Positions 7,801 to 15,204 are shown, numbered from the stretch's first letter. The stretch is DNA of 46,734 bases from an uncultured Lachnospiraceae bacterium (GCA_948794795.1 CAQGLR010000028.1:1-46734), one strand, 5' to 3'. Numbers and translations: made by a program. The notes: generated by a model not told the origin, from the sequence alone.

Positions 7801-9831
7801 GAGATACGTGAATGTTCCAATGCATCTGGAAGGCTTAACCTTATGTCTGCTGTACTTTATAAGATATTAGAGAAAAATAAAATTGATTATGCAGAGAATG
7901 AATATAATACAGCAAGGTTGCGGGATTTTATAAGTATTTTTATGGAAGCTGTAAGCAAAAAAAGCCCAGTACCATTGCCAGAACTTGTAGTAAATCTTTC
8001 TGTAAAATATGGAAAAAAGCTTCCACAAGCAAAAGAGAAGACACAGCTTGATGTAACTAAAGAGTATCTGGCAATAGTTGCAAAGAAAAATGGTTATACG
8101 AATAAAATTGAGCTTTGGATGCCGTTACTTGGCAAGCAAGTTTATCTTGATGAATTTAAAGAATTTACTACAAACAGTTTTATGGAGGATGGAAGCTGGA
8201 AGGAAATTGCAGGGGACTGGAGTTTAAGCATAGTGACAGGCCGTATGGATGACCCAGCCAACCAGAGCCAGATGCCATTGGAAATTGATTTTGCAGTACA
8301 GGGGCATATTGCGGTATGTGGCAATATTGTTTCGGGAAAAAGTACAATGCTGCAGACTATGGCATATGCACTGGTAGAAAAATTTTCACCAGAATATATT
8401 AATATTTATGCAATAGATTTCAGCAGTAAAATGATGGCTTCATATGAAGATGCTCCACATGTTGGTGGTGTAATGTATGAGAATGACATAGAGAAAATTG
8501 GTAAGTTTTTCAATATGCTGGATAAGATTATGGAAGAACGCAAAGCTTTATTCCGTGGAGGAAATTACAAACAGTATGTGCAGTTAAATGGTGTAGTTAT
8601 TCCCGCAATTATTATATTTATTGATAATTATGCTTCATTTAAAGAGAAGACAGAGGAAGAATATGAAGAGCAGCTTATACAGATTTCAAAAGAGGGAATA
8701 AGTTTAGGCATATTCTTAGTAGTTACTGGTGCAGGTTTTGGATATACAGATATTTCAAACCGTGTTGGTGAAAATATTGAAACGGTGCTTTGTTTATCAT
8801 TGCAGGATAAGTTTGCATATGGAGAACTTCTTCACAGTATGCAGATAGATGTACTGCCTGAAAGTGGTATTAAGGGAAGAGGACTTGCTTATTATGGCAC
8901 AAGAGTCCTGGAATACCAGACAGCACTTGCAATAAAGGCAGAAAATAACTATGAACGTATGGAAAAGATTAGTGAAGAATGCCAGAGAATGAAAGACAGC
9001 TGGAAGGGCAAGGCAGCAAAAGAGATACCAGAGATACCAGATAAGCCAGTATGGTCTGTCTTTACAAATAATGACAGTTACAAAGAGATGGTTTCAAATA
9101 AGGATTATGTAGCTGTGGGCTATGATATGGCAAGTGCAAGTATATATGGAATTCCTCTTGATATGGTTTACTGCTATCTTATATGTGGTTCACCACACAG
9201 CGGCAAGACAAACTTTATGAAGGTGTTTATACAGTCAGTACTTGATAAGAGAAGCATGGTTTGTATAATTGACAGTCCAGGAAAAGAATTGAAAACATAT
9301 AAGAAGAATGAGAATGTTACTTATCTTGAAGAAGAACAGGAGATATCTTCTTATATTATAAATATACTGAAACCAGAATTTTTAACTAGGAATAAACTGA
9401 AAAACCAGATGATTGGCAATGATATGGAGGAAAGTGAAATATATGGGATTATGAGCCGTGAGAAGCCTTGTTTTATATTTATTGCAGATATTGCCTGGTT
9501 TGTAAAGATGGTGTACAGTACAGGGACTGGCATAAGGGATATTCTTGAAAACCTTGTAGAAAGAGGAAGCCTGCACAATATTTATTTTGTAGCAGAGCTG
9601 GCATTAGCTAAGGCAGCAGAAGTACGTGGATACCAGCTGTTTGATTTATTTGCAGATTATAAGACAGGAATACATTTTGGCGGTAAAGTTGTGGATAACC
9701 CATTATTGTCATTTGACTACATGCAATATAAAGAGCAGACTATTGCAGACAGGGCAGGTATTGGTACTTTAGCTAATGTTGATGACAAGCATAAGACACA
9801 GAAAATTATTGTGCCACTTGCAAGAAGGTAA
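4843..9831 (+). CDS. essC: T7SS FtsK/SpoIIIE-type secretion ATPase with N-terminal FHA (EssC/YukBA)
   Basis: 1662 residues, longer than typical EssC. Order: an N-terminal FHA-like fold (1-95); a clear FHA domain (~100-190) with IGKD, SRNH (S134-H137) and SPNGVYVN, the phosphothreonine-binding residues; a pair of membrane helices (~262-325); then three FtsK/SpoIIIE ATPase domains. Domain 1 is complete: Walker A GTTGSGKS at 716-723 and Walker B FIIIDEF with D826-E827. Domain 2 has Walker A GNIVSGKS (1160-1167) but FIDNY at D1261-N1262, so the catalytic Glu is missing. Domain 3 has GSPHSGKT (from 1449) and a weak Walker B (FIADIAW). This is the motor that recognises and exports WXG100 substrates. 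By the known pattern of the family, domain 1 would hydrolyse ATP while domains 2-3 bind nucleotide and substrate signals. The intact FHA suggests docking to a kinase-phosphorylated partner. Confidence 0.95.
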   Translation: MAIILSVYTEAAFKEYILPSINNSDYEVTLRKDYFHIVQDLVLKLEILNGEWCIRKGFGYSVIKNNALYDKQPLQDKDVLMVHSMYNDEISVIVKQVESVFNVYKKFVLHGANLVTIGKDLQNDICYDYLGMVSRNHAKLVKQPDGYVIENTSPNGVYVNSRQVNDSEMLEFGAYINIMGLHIVYLGDMLAVDVSENVVVNNNILVPYVFDREATVLLGSDNQTSEGQTMYHRAPRNYEKLDTGCIEIEAPPEKNQAKKQPFYMIAGPSLTMALPMILGCAMMIYSSGNTGGRSALYMYSGLVMALASAGVSVLWTMLNIRYQQKTDKEEEDYRFNAYSKYLIEKGDEVKEKYQETYRRLEETYPAASVCLEYDEGKGILWNRNHTHDDFLKQRLGLGELPFQFEMDIPKKQFSLYRDELSEKPEFIKKNYETLYNVPVTVDLFEKNLIGIVGGDNKVKAVEVAKLLSVQLAANNCYTDVKLGYIYDNASSADYGKFQFAKWFPHVWSEDKQTRYVASSREEASEVFYELVKIFRSREEEETTKEGFVKPYYVIFISDISMLEGELFTKYALSCDKKYGLTTILLTDHQEELPNGCEYIIENTSSFCGMYDVYEGKENRQKIVFDEIYGNELERFARHLASLHIAEIEEGGEIPNTITFFDMLGINRIEEYPVAEMWAKSRTYENIKGILGQRAGGAACYLDVHEKYHGPHGLVAGTTGSGKSETLQTYILSLAVNYSPDDVGFFIIDYKGGGMANLFEGLPHMIGQISNLSGNQVKRAMISIKSENRRRQRVFTEHGVNNINLYTKLYKNGEARTPVPHLFIIIDEFAELKREEPEFMRELISVAQVGRSLGVHLILATQKPSGTVDDNIWSNSKFRICLRVQDQQDSKDMLHKTDAAYITQAGRGYLQVGNDEVYEMFQSGFSGAVFDENMVSGSKEIAKLVTMPGKVDLTGNSVKLSQKQHAETIWIETLCKCMGTLVKEHMDEIRECSNASGRLNLMSAVLYKILEKNKIDYAENEYNTARLRDFISIFMEAVSKKSPVPLPELVVNLSVKYGKKLPQAKEKTQLDVTKEYLAIVAKKNGYTNKIELWMPLLGKQVYLDEFKEFTTNSFMEDGSWKEIAGDWSLSIVTGRMDDPANQSQMPLEIDFAVQGHIAVCGNIVSGKSTMLQTMAYALVEKFSPEYINIYAIDFSSKMMASYEDAPHVGGVMYENDIEKIGKFFNMLDKIMEERKALFRGGNYKQYVQLNGVVIPAIIIFIDNYASFKEKTEEEYEEQLIQISKEGISLGIFLVVTGAGFGYTDISNRVGENIETVLCLSLQDKFAYGELLHSMQIDVLPESGIKGRGLAYYGTRVLEYQTALAIKAENNYERMEKISEECQRMKDSWKGKAAKEIPEIPDKPVWSVFTNNDSYKEMVSNKDYVAVGYDMASASIYGIPLDMVYCYLICGSPHSGKTNFMKVFIQSVLDKRSMVCIIDSPGKELKTYKKNENVTYLEEEQEISSYIINILKPEFLTRNKLKNQMIGNDMEESEIYGIMSREKPCFIFIADIAWFVKMVYSTGTGIRDILENLVERGSLHNIYFVAELALAKAAEVRGYQLFDLFADYKTGIHFGGKVVDNPLLSFDYMQYKEQTIADRAGIGTLANVDDKHKTQKIIVPLARR

Positions 9832-9868
9832 TTAAGTGGCAGGTTTCCAGAAAGGAGAAACATACCAT

Positions 9869-10117
9869 ATGATTCTTGTTGATGTGTATATCCCAGCAGT
9901 GGATGAAACATATGATTTTATGTTGGATGAAAATACAGAGATAGAAAAAATCATTATGGAAATATATGAAATGATTTCCAAAAAGATGCAGAGCAGCAAA
10001 AAGGAGCATATTGAGGAATTTCTTCTATATAACATGGATGTGAAACAAGTACTTGAGAAACATAAAACATTATACACATCAAATGTTAAAGATGGTTCAC
10101 GTCTTATGTTGGTGTGA
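9869..10117 (+). CDS. esaB: EsaB/YukD-like ubiquitin-fold protein
   Basis: 82 residues from the ATG at 9869, preceded by AAAGGAG; the frame is open to 9836 but that part has no ribosome site and overlaps the spacer after the ATPase. The pattern MILVDVYIP...YDFMLDENTEIEKIIMEI...DGSRLMLV is that of the YukD/EsaB family, small cytosolic ubiquitin-like proteins found in nearly all Firmicutes T7SS loci, where they are needed for or regulate secretion and are not conjugated. No C-terminal diglycine. Placement between the ATPase and the WXG100 genes supports the call. Confidence 0.8.
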   Translation: MILVDVYIPAVDETYDFMLDENTEIEKIIMEIYEMISKKMQSSKKEHIEEFLLYNMDVKQVLEKHKTLYTSNVKDGSRLMLV

Positions 10118-10187
10118 TGTATCCATGGAAGACACAGGATGTAATTAAACATTACCATTTTAGCTGCGAAGACGGAGGGGGATTTCT

Positions 10188-10484
10188 ATGGAAGATTTTA
10201 AGGTAAGTACAATAAAATTAAAGTCTGATGCAGAGGTTATACATAATTATACTGCACAGATTGAGCGTGAGCTGGGTGGCCTTACAGATGACCTTGCAGA
10301 TATTGGGCGTATATGGGATGGCAGTGCAAGTGGAACTTTTAAGAAAATATTTATGGAAGACCTTACAGCATTAACGCTTATGGTTTTTAATATGGAAAAG
10401 ATATTCCGCTATGCAGGGATTGCCAAATCAAAATATGAAAAGTGCGAATCACATGTTGCAGGGGTTATATCAGATATGAAGTAA
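10188..10484 (+). CDS. WXG100-family protein 1 (WDG motif)
   Basis: 98 residues, the family's standard size of about 100, with the central turn motif W-D-G (RIWDGSASGTF) near residue 43. Two helices flank it, forming the ESAT-6-like hairpin. No signal peptide, as expected for a T7SS substrate or partner. The upstream GGAGGGGG site is strong. It is the first of five such genes in a row. The C-terminal helix lacks an obvious YxxxD/E export motif at the usual place (SKYEKCES is the nearest). It may be a secreted substrate, a partner for another substrate, or a structural component; the sequence alone does not say which. Confidence 0.85.
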   Translation: MEDFKVSTIKLKSDAEVIHNYTAQIERELGGLTDDLADIGRIWDGSASGTFKKIFMEDLTALTLMVFNMEKIFRYAGIAKSKYEKCESHVAGVISDMK

Positions 10485-10506
10485 TGTATAAGGGAAGGTG
10501 AATTAT

Positions 10507-10827
10507 ATGGTTCCAGAACCAGGTATTAAAACATCAACAGGGGCGTTACAGGAAAAAGCAGCTGATATTTCTAAAAAAGTTGCCAATATAGAGAGGGCAT
10601 TTAATGGAATTGGTTCTGTTGTAAATTCATCATGCAGTTACTGGGAGGGCAATTCAGGAGAGGTTTACAGGCGTTATTTCCGTGAAATACAGACAGATAT
10701 GAATGAAATCCTGGGACGTCTTAAGAAACATACAAGAAATATGTTAAATATGGCAGGGTTGTACGAGAGAAGCGAAGAACAGGCTGTAGAAAAGATAGAT
10801 ACATTAAATAGTGGTTTAATCAGATAG
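10507..10827 (+). CDS. WXG100-family protein 2 (WEG motif)
   Basis: 106 residues from the ATG at 10507; the preceding GGGAAGGTG is the ribosome site, and the GTG at 10498 lies within it. The hairpin turn is Y-W-E-G-N (SYWEGNSGEVYRRYF), matching W-x-G. The C-terminal helix has MAGLYERSEEQA, where Y-E-R-S-E-E resembles the YxxxD/E secretion motif of T7SS substrates. It clearly differs from its neighbours, so the cluster is not a recent tandem duplication. Spacing to the previous gene is 22 bases. Confidence 0.85.
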   Translation: MVPEPGIKTSTGALQEKAADISKKVANIERAFNGIGSVVNSSCSYWEGNSGEVYRRYFREIQTDMNEILGRLKKHTRNMLNMAGLYERSEEQAVEKIDTLNSGLIR

Positions 10828-10843
10828 CGGGGAGGTGGTTCTG

Positions 10844-11152
10844 GTGCCTAAGACACAATACCAGATAAAGTTAAACTATGACCAGGCAAAAGCAGAAATA
10901 GAGAAACTGGAAAGCCTCGCAAGAAAAACTGGATTATTAGAAGAAGATATAATAAATTACCATAGTATGCTTAAGACTTGCTGGGACAGCAGTAATGCAC
11001 CAGAATATCTTGGGAAAATGGATAAGCGTGCAGAAGAATTTAGGGCAATATCAAAGAGTCTTTATAAAATTTCAAAAGAGATAAAAGAAATAGTAGAAAA
11101 TACATATAAGGCAGAACAGGAAGCCTTGGATATTGTTATGAAGCACATATAA
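10844..11152 (+). CDS. WXG100-like protein 3 (W-D-S turn)
   Basis: 102 residues from a GTG at 10844, seven bases after GGAGGT; an in-frame GTG at 10835 overlaps the ribosome site and is less likely. A helical hairpin with K-T-C-W-D-S-S-N at the turn: the Gly of W-x-G is replaced by Ser. The C-terminal helix ends in VENTYKAEQEALDIV, where YKAEQE is a YxxxD/E-like element. Same operon as the neighbouring WXG100 genes. A divergent member, perhaps a heterodimer partner. Confidence 0.75.
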   Translation: MPKTQYQIKLNYDQAKAEIEKLESLARKTGLLEEDIINYHSMLKTCWDSSNAPEYLGKMDKRAEEFRAISKSLYKISKEIKEIVENTYKAEQEALDIVMKHI

Positions 11153-11209
11153 CGTAATTAAATGTGTTATGCATTTAATAATATAAAAAACATAAGGAGG
11201 ATAAAAGTT

Positions 11210-11515
11210 ATGGCAAAAAATTTTGTAGTAACACCATCATCCCTAAGGTCTAAAGCATCAGAACTTAGGAATGCAAATAATTCATTCAGGGCACAGATTA
11301 ACCAGTTAAGGTCACAGGAATCATCATTAAACTCAATGTGGGATGGTGAGGCAAATGACACATTCCATGGTGCATTTTCAAGAGATGCACAGCAGATGGA
11401 GAATTTCTATGATGAGATACAGAAATATGCAGCTGCACTTGAAGAGATTGCAAGGAATTATGAAAGAACAGAAGCCCAGAACCGTTGTAAAGCGCAGCAG
11501 CGTACTTATCATTAA
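11210..11515 (+). CDS. WXG100-family protein 4 (WDG motif)
   Basis: 101 residues from the ATG at 11210, after AAGGAGG; the longer frame from 11162 lacks a ribosome site. This is a textbook WXG100 protein: N-terminal helix (TPSSLRSKASELRNANNSF), turn S-M-W-D-G-E-A near residue 44, and second helix ending IARNYERTEAQN with the YxxxD/E export motif (YERTE). It is most like EsxA/YukE and, with the next gene, the likeliest core secreted substrate. Confidence 0.92.
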   Translation: MAKNFVVTPSSLRSKASELRNANNSFRAQINQLRSQESSLNSMWDGEANDTFHGAFSRDAQQMENFYDEIQKYAAALEEIARNYERTEAQNRCKAQQRTYH

Positions 11516-11534
11516 GAAAGAGAGGTAAATGGAT

Positions 11535-11852
11535 ATGGAAGGAACAATAAAGGTAGATACAGCAAAACTCAGGGCAACAGCCAGCCAGTTTAACTCAACA
11601 GGCAGTACTATCCGCAATATGACTAATAATATGACAAATACTGTAAATTCACTTAGCGGATGTGTATGGTCTGGCGAAGCAGCAAATAACTATAAAAGGA
11701 AATTTAACAATCTGCGTGATGATATTGAAAGAATGCTCAGGATGGTTAATGAGCATGTAACAGACCTGCAGGATATGGCACAGAGATATGAAGCAACAGA
11801 ATCACAGAATGCAGCTGTAACTAATGGATACAGGGATGACGTAGTTTATTAA
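11535..11852 (+). CDS. WXG100-family protein 5 (WSG motif)
   Basis: 105 residues from the ATG at 11535 (nine bases after AGAGAGG); the ATG at 11529 is only three bases from that site and is the alternative. Central turn G-C-V-W-S-G-E-A, helix-turn-helix, and C-terminal MAQRYEATESQN containing the YxxxE motif (YEATE). It pairs well in length and motif with the preceding gene. This is the last gene of the tight run; two inverted repeats follow. Confidence 0.9.
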   Translation: MEGTIKVDTAKLRATASQFNSTGSTIRNMTNNMTNTVNSLSGCVWSGEAANNYKRKFNNLRDDIERMLRMVNEHVTDLQDMAQRYEATESQNAAVTNGYRDDVVY

Positions 11853-11917
11853 AACAAAAGTTACATAACTTGGAATTTATAACATTATAAACGTAACTAT
11901 TGTTTGTATTACATATA

Positions 11918-11958
11918 CTGCCGTACCAGAGTATTATTATTAATATCTTGTACGGCAG
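11918..11958 (+). other. Inverted repeat after the WXG100 cluster
   Basis: CTGCCGTAC at 11918-11926 pairs perfectly with GTACGGCAG at 11950-11958 (9 bp, 23-base loop). There is no T-run directly after it on either strand, so it is not a standard terminator. Possibly a 3'-end stabiliser or processing site of the operon transcript. Confidence 0.5.
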
Positions 11959-11963
11959 GTGTG

Positions 11964-12040
11964 GTGTATATGGAAATATTATTCCCGCATTTATTATGCT
12001 TCCATTCTGTTAAGGGATGATTTCCATATACACTTTATTA
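11964..12040 (+). terminator. Long stem-loop after the WXG100 cluster, possible terminator
   Basis: GTGTATATGGAAAT (11964-11977) pairs perfectly with ATTTCCATATACAC (12020-12033), a 14-bp stem with a 42-base loop; inside it TTCCC and GGGA can pair further. TTTATTAAAATAAAA follows, a weak T-run. It sits 111 bases after the last WXG100 gene and could end that transcript or act as an RNA element. Outside these two structures, 11853-12091 shows no gene. Confidence 0.45.
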
Positions 12041-12091
12041 AAATAAAAATTATATAAGTGAAACTCTTTAAAGGTAATAATAAAACCAGCA

Positions 12092-12341
12092 ATGCCTAAT
12101 AAAATGATTGTTTACAAGTCTAAAAACAAAAAAATAGTAAAAGAAGCCAGTGCCTGTCATAGAACTAGATTATGATTATGTGCCTGGCTCTAATAATATA
12201 AAATATAAGTGGTTCATGGATAAAGGTTGGAATGGAACCATGGTTTTTGAATTAAAACAGGGGATATTACAAGTTATGTTTAAAAAGATTTTTAAAAAGA
12301 TAGATAATAAGCAGAAAGGTAAAAATTTATGTATAGAATAA
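12092..12341 (+). pseudogene. Remnant of an unknown gene, probably frameshifted
   Basis: Two short frames abut: an ATG at 12092 opens MPNKMIVYKSKNKKIV and stops near 12175, while another frame from ~12150 continues with DYDYVPGSNNIKYKW and runs to 12341. Neither has a ribosome site, and the second overlaps the start of the next gene. Together they look like one small gene broken by a frameshift. Family unknown. Confidence 0.25.
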
Positions 12342-12988
12342 AAAAACTTTTAAGTATATTAATAATTATATCATTATTTGCATGTAACCATCAATATGCT
12401 GCAGCTTCTGACAGCAGTAATATGGAAAAGGTAATAAAGTATTATTCTAATAAAAAATATAAGAAAGCTTTGCAATATGGAAAGAAATTAGGTAAATATG
12501 CAAAAGAGCAATGTGTAAAAAATATGTCTACAAGCATGAAAAAAGCATATTTAGAAGTTGTAAAACAATATCCAAGTGTTACATTTAAAAAAAGTGATGG
12601 CACATATATGTGGGATTATTATTTAACAGATATTGACAATGATAAAAAAACAGATTTACTTGTTATATATGGTTCATGCGAAGCTGATGTGAAATTAGTT
12701 TTATACCAGTATATAGATGGAATGGCACAGGAGATAACAACAGTTAAATGTAGTAATAGTTCTTTTTCTGCGTATCCAAAACATAAAGGTATTATAAGAT
12801 ATGAAAACCATATGGGGGAAGAGGCTCTTTATATTTTAACATTGAAGGAGGGTAAAATTATATCTGGAAAAGTAGGCAGCAGATATGTTGAAAAGCCTAA
12901 AAATTATTTAAAAATAGGATGTCATTTAAAAGGCCATAGTTTCTATGAGGATGAGGCTGTTCTTTTTTCTTATGATGATTTGAAATAA
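12329..12988 (+). CDS. Secreted or lipoprotein-like protein of unknown function
   Basis: 219 residues. The N-terminus MYRIKKLLSILIIISLFACNHQYAAAS is a signal peptide; LFAC resembles a lipobox, though Phe at -2 is unusual, and cleavage after AAA is an alternative. The central part has DIDNDKKTDLLVIYG, the pattern of an Asp-rich calcium loop of the FG-GAP/VCBS or dockerin sort, followed by beta-strand-like sequence. The gene start overlaps the preceding remnant by 13 bases, with AGAAAGG as its ribosome site. It lies between the WXG100 genes and the FHA-protease gene, so it may act at the outer face of the T7SS, but no function can be assigned. Confidence 0.7.
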   Translation: MYRIKKLLSILIIISLFACNHQYAAASDSSNMEKVIKYYSNKKYKKALQYGKKLGKYAKEQCVKNMSTSMKKAYLEVVKQYPSVTFKKSDGTYMWDYYLTDIDNDKKTDLLVIYGSCEADVKLVLYQYIDGMAQEITTVKCSNSSFSAYPKHKGIIRYENHMGEEALYILTLKEGKIISGKVGSRYVEKPKNYLKIGCHLKGHSFYEDEAVLFSYDDLK

Positions 12989-13040
12989 AGAAACAGCAAA
13001 AATTACATAAATTATTATAATAATCAGGAGGGTTAAATAA

Positions 13041-14741
13041 GTGGACAGAATTAATATAAGAAAAATCTTTCTGGTCTTTATGTTTGTATTTTGTATATTT
13101 TTTACAGGTACAAAATATATAACAGCAACAGAGGCAGACAGTGCAAGCAGCCAGGAGGATTTAAAAAGTACAGAAGACCCTGTAGCAGATGTAAAGAACA
13201 GTGTTATAGAGGTGCAGTCAGGCATAAGTCTGTCAAATGGGAAATTTTATATAATGAAAAGTGGATGTGGCTGTCTTGTAAGCAATGATTCAGAGGGGGT
13301 ATTTGTTGTTACAGCAAACCATATTGTTAATATTACAGAAAAAGAAAAGAAGCGTTTCTGCAAGAAAAAAAAGATAAAAAAAGATAATTTTAGTATAACT
13401 ACATCTGTAAGGCTTGTTATAAAAGGAGATGTAACTACAGAAGTTTCTGTACTTGCAGGCAGTGATAATGAAGATTTCTGTGTACTTGATGCTTCTGATG
13501 TATTACAAGAGAAAGAAACAGTGAGCCTTGCTTCTGCAAAGGATATGAAAGTTGGGGATACTGTATATGCCCTTGGTTTTCCAGATAAAGGCAAAAATAA
13601 TAACAATATGCAGTATTCTGCAGAAGAAGTACAGATACATACTGGACAGATACAGGATTCTGCAGCTTTTATTGATGGCAAAAAGTACCTGCAGCATTCA
13701 GCGGTAACAACACCTGCTTATTCTGGCGGGCCACTTGTTACAACAGATGGGTATCTGGTTGGAATTAATAACGCATCGGTTGTAGATGAGAATGTTGACA
13801 TTTTCTATGCATTTCCTGTAGATGAAATACGTAAGGTTCTTGATAATTTTGGAACATTTTATAATAGCAGGGAACATGAAGCAGCATACATTGGTTTACA
13901 TAAAACTTATGAAAAATGTAAAGAGCTTACAGAGACAAAAGGTTATAAAGGAGAAACACAAGAAGTTCTTAAAGCAGTAATACAAGAAGTGGATGCTTCG
14001 ATGGAAGACACACATATAAGCCTGGAAGAAATACAGAATATACAGAAAAAACTTGATGATGCAAGGAACCAGCTTGTAAAAAAACTTCCTAAAATAAAAG
14101 TTGTAATTATAGTTTCAGGAATTATACTTTTAATAGTATTTGCAGTGTTTATAAGGCTGCTTATATGGAAATTAAAACATAAAAAGTCTGTTGTTTCTGG
14201 CAGCCAGGCACAGACAGCACCGGCTTATGAAAATGTACAACAACAAACTGCCAGTGTTAGCAGCCAGCAAAATAATAATTATAATGAAAGAAGAGTCCAA
14301 CAGGAGAATAGTAATAAAAATAATGTTATAAAAAACAATACACAGGCTACAGCTGTAATGGATGGTGATGGAACAGTTATATTACGTAATTATGCAGGCT
14401 CTGCGCCAAATATTAATGTAGGAAGAAATGCATTTGATAAACGTAAAAAACATGCACGTATGTTACAGATAAGGACACGCCAGACGTTTATGATTAATAA
14501 AGCAGATTTTATTATTGGAAAGAGTGAAGAAGCAGCAGATTATGCTGTTAAGGATAATTCTGTTATCAGCAGGCAGCATGCTTCTATAAAGTGGAATAAG
14601 GATAATTATTATATTTATGATTTAAATTCAGTAAATGGTACATTTGTAAATGGTAAAAAGATTGATGGAACAGGTACAAAGTTATCTGCACATGATAAGG
14701 TGGTACTGGCAAATGAAACATTTGAGTTTATAGAAGAGTAG
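13041..14741 (+). CDS. Membrane-anchored trypsin-like protease with cytoplasmic FHA domain
   Basis: 566 residues, GTG start nine bases after AGGAGG. A signal peptide (IRKIFLVFMFVFCIFFTG) leads to a trypsin-like serine protease domain (~50-275) with the full triad in order: H94 (TANHIV), D145 (NEDFCVLD), S228 (AYSGGPLV). A helical linker follows, then one membrane helix (~353-375, VVIIVSGIILLIVFAVFI), a Gln/Asn-rich linker, and a C-terminal FHA domain (~488-566) with IIGKS, SRQH and NSVNGTFVNG. Topology: protease outside, phosphopeptide reader inside. It could thus link phosphorylation by the locus kinase to extracellular proteolysis. It recalls, by topology only, the mycosin protease of mycobacterial ESX systems, which is a subtilisin with a C-terminal membrane helix. 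HtrA proteins differ in having PDZ rather than FHA domains. Confidence 0.9.
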   Translation: MDRINIRKIFLVFMFVFCIFFTGTKYITATEADSASSQEDLKSTEDPVADVKNSVIEVQSGISLSNGKFYIMKSGCGCLVSNDSEGVFVVTANHIVNITEKEKKRFCKKKKIKKDNFSITTSVRLVIKGDVTTEVSVLAGSDNEDFCVLDASDVLQEKETVSLASAKDMKVGDTVYALGFPDKGKNNNNMQYSAEEVQIHTGQIQDSAAFIDGKKYLQHSAVTTPAYSGGPLVTTDGYLVGINNASVVDENVDIFYAFPVDEIRKVLDNFGTFYNSREHEAAYIGLHKTYEKCKELTETKGYKGETQEVLKAVIQEVDASMEDTHISLEEIQNIQKKLDDARNQLVKKLPKIKVVIIVSGIILLIVFAVFIRLLIWKLKHKKSVVSGSQAQTAPAYENVQQQTASVSSQQNNNYNERRVQQENSNKNNVIKNNTQATAVMDGDGTVILRNYAGSAPNINVGRNAFDKRKKHARMLQIRTRQTFMINKADFIIGKSEEAADYAVKDNSVISRQHASIKWNKDNYYIYDLNSVNGTFVNGKKIDGTGTKLSAHDKVVLANETFEFIEE

Positions 14742-14779
14742 CCTGGTATGTAAAAGAACTATGGAAAGGTATGATGCTT

Positions 14780-15091
14780 ATGGAAATTGGAGTGAAAAGT
14801 ATAAAGCTTATTGGATGTGCAGCAGGCCAGCAGGAAATTAAAAAGAACCTGGATCATATTGCTGCTGCCTTACAGGAAAGCAGAAATAAGCTTTTATTAA
14901 TTATGGATTCAATGGCAGGAAGAAGAATAGATACAGAACTTGAAAAGGTATATACACAATTGAAACTTACTGGAAAAAAGCTTGATACAATGTCAGATGG
15001 CCTTGAAGCAATTGCAAGGCTTTATGATTATGTTGAAAAAGATATTGCTGGTGAAAAACCAGAGAAAGAAACATCAATTATGAGGTTATAG
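14780..15091 (+). CDS. WXG100-sized helical protein at the end of the T7SS locus
   Basis: 103 residues from the ATG at 14780, ten bases after GGAAAGG; ATGs at 14771 and 14774 are too close to the site. Predicted all-helical, with a break near SMAGRRIDTELEK about residue 47, where a WXG100 protein would have its turn; there is no Trp. The last part (LDTMSDGLEAIARLYDYVEKDI) has YDYVEKD, a YxxxD/E-like motif. It starts 38 bases after the FHA-protease gene. Possibly a chaperone or partner for a T7SS substrate, or a degenerate WXG100 protein. Confidence 0.65.
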   Translation: MEIGVKSIKLIGCAAGQQEIKKNLDHIAAALQESRNKLLLIMDSMAGRRIDTELEKVYTQLKLTGKKLDTMSDGLEAIARLYDYVEKDIAGEKPEKETSIMRL

Positions 15092-15095
15092 AAAT

Positions 15096-15164
15096 AAGGG
15101 CTGCCGCACTAAGAAAGTATTATACAATATATAGAAATTTTTATTCTTAGTGCGGCAATCCCTT
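15096..15164. terminator. Bidirectional terminator between convergent genes
   Basis: AAGGGCTGCCGCACTAAGAA (15096-15115) pairs with a complementary arm at 15144-15164, differing by a small bulge, giving a stem of about 20 bp with an A/T-rich loop. It lies exactly between the end of the T7SS locus (15091, plus) and the end of the DUF4097 gene (15205, minus), and can terminate from both sides. Confidence 0.75.
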
Positions 15165-15204
15165 GTTATATACAATAATTGGATTTACACACAAGTATTA
15201 ATTT

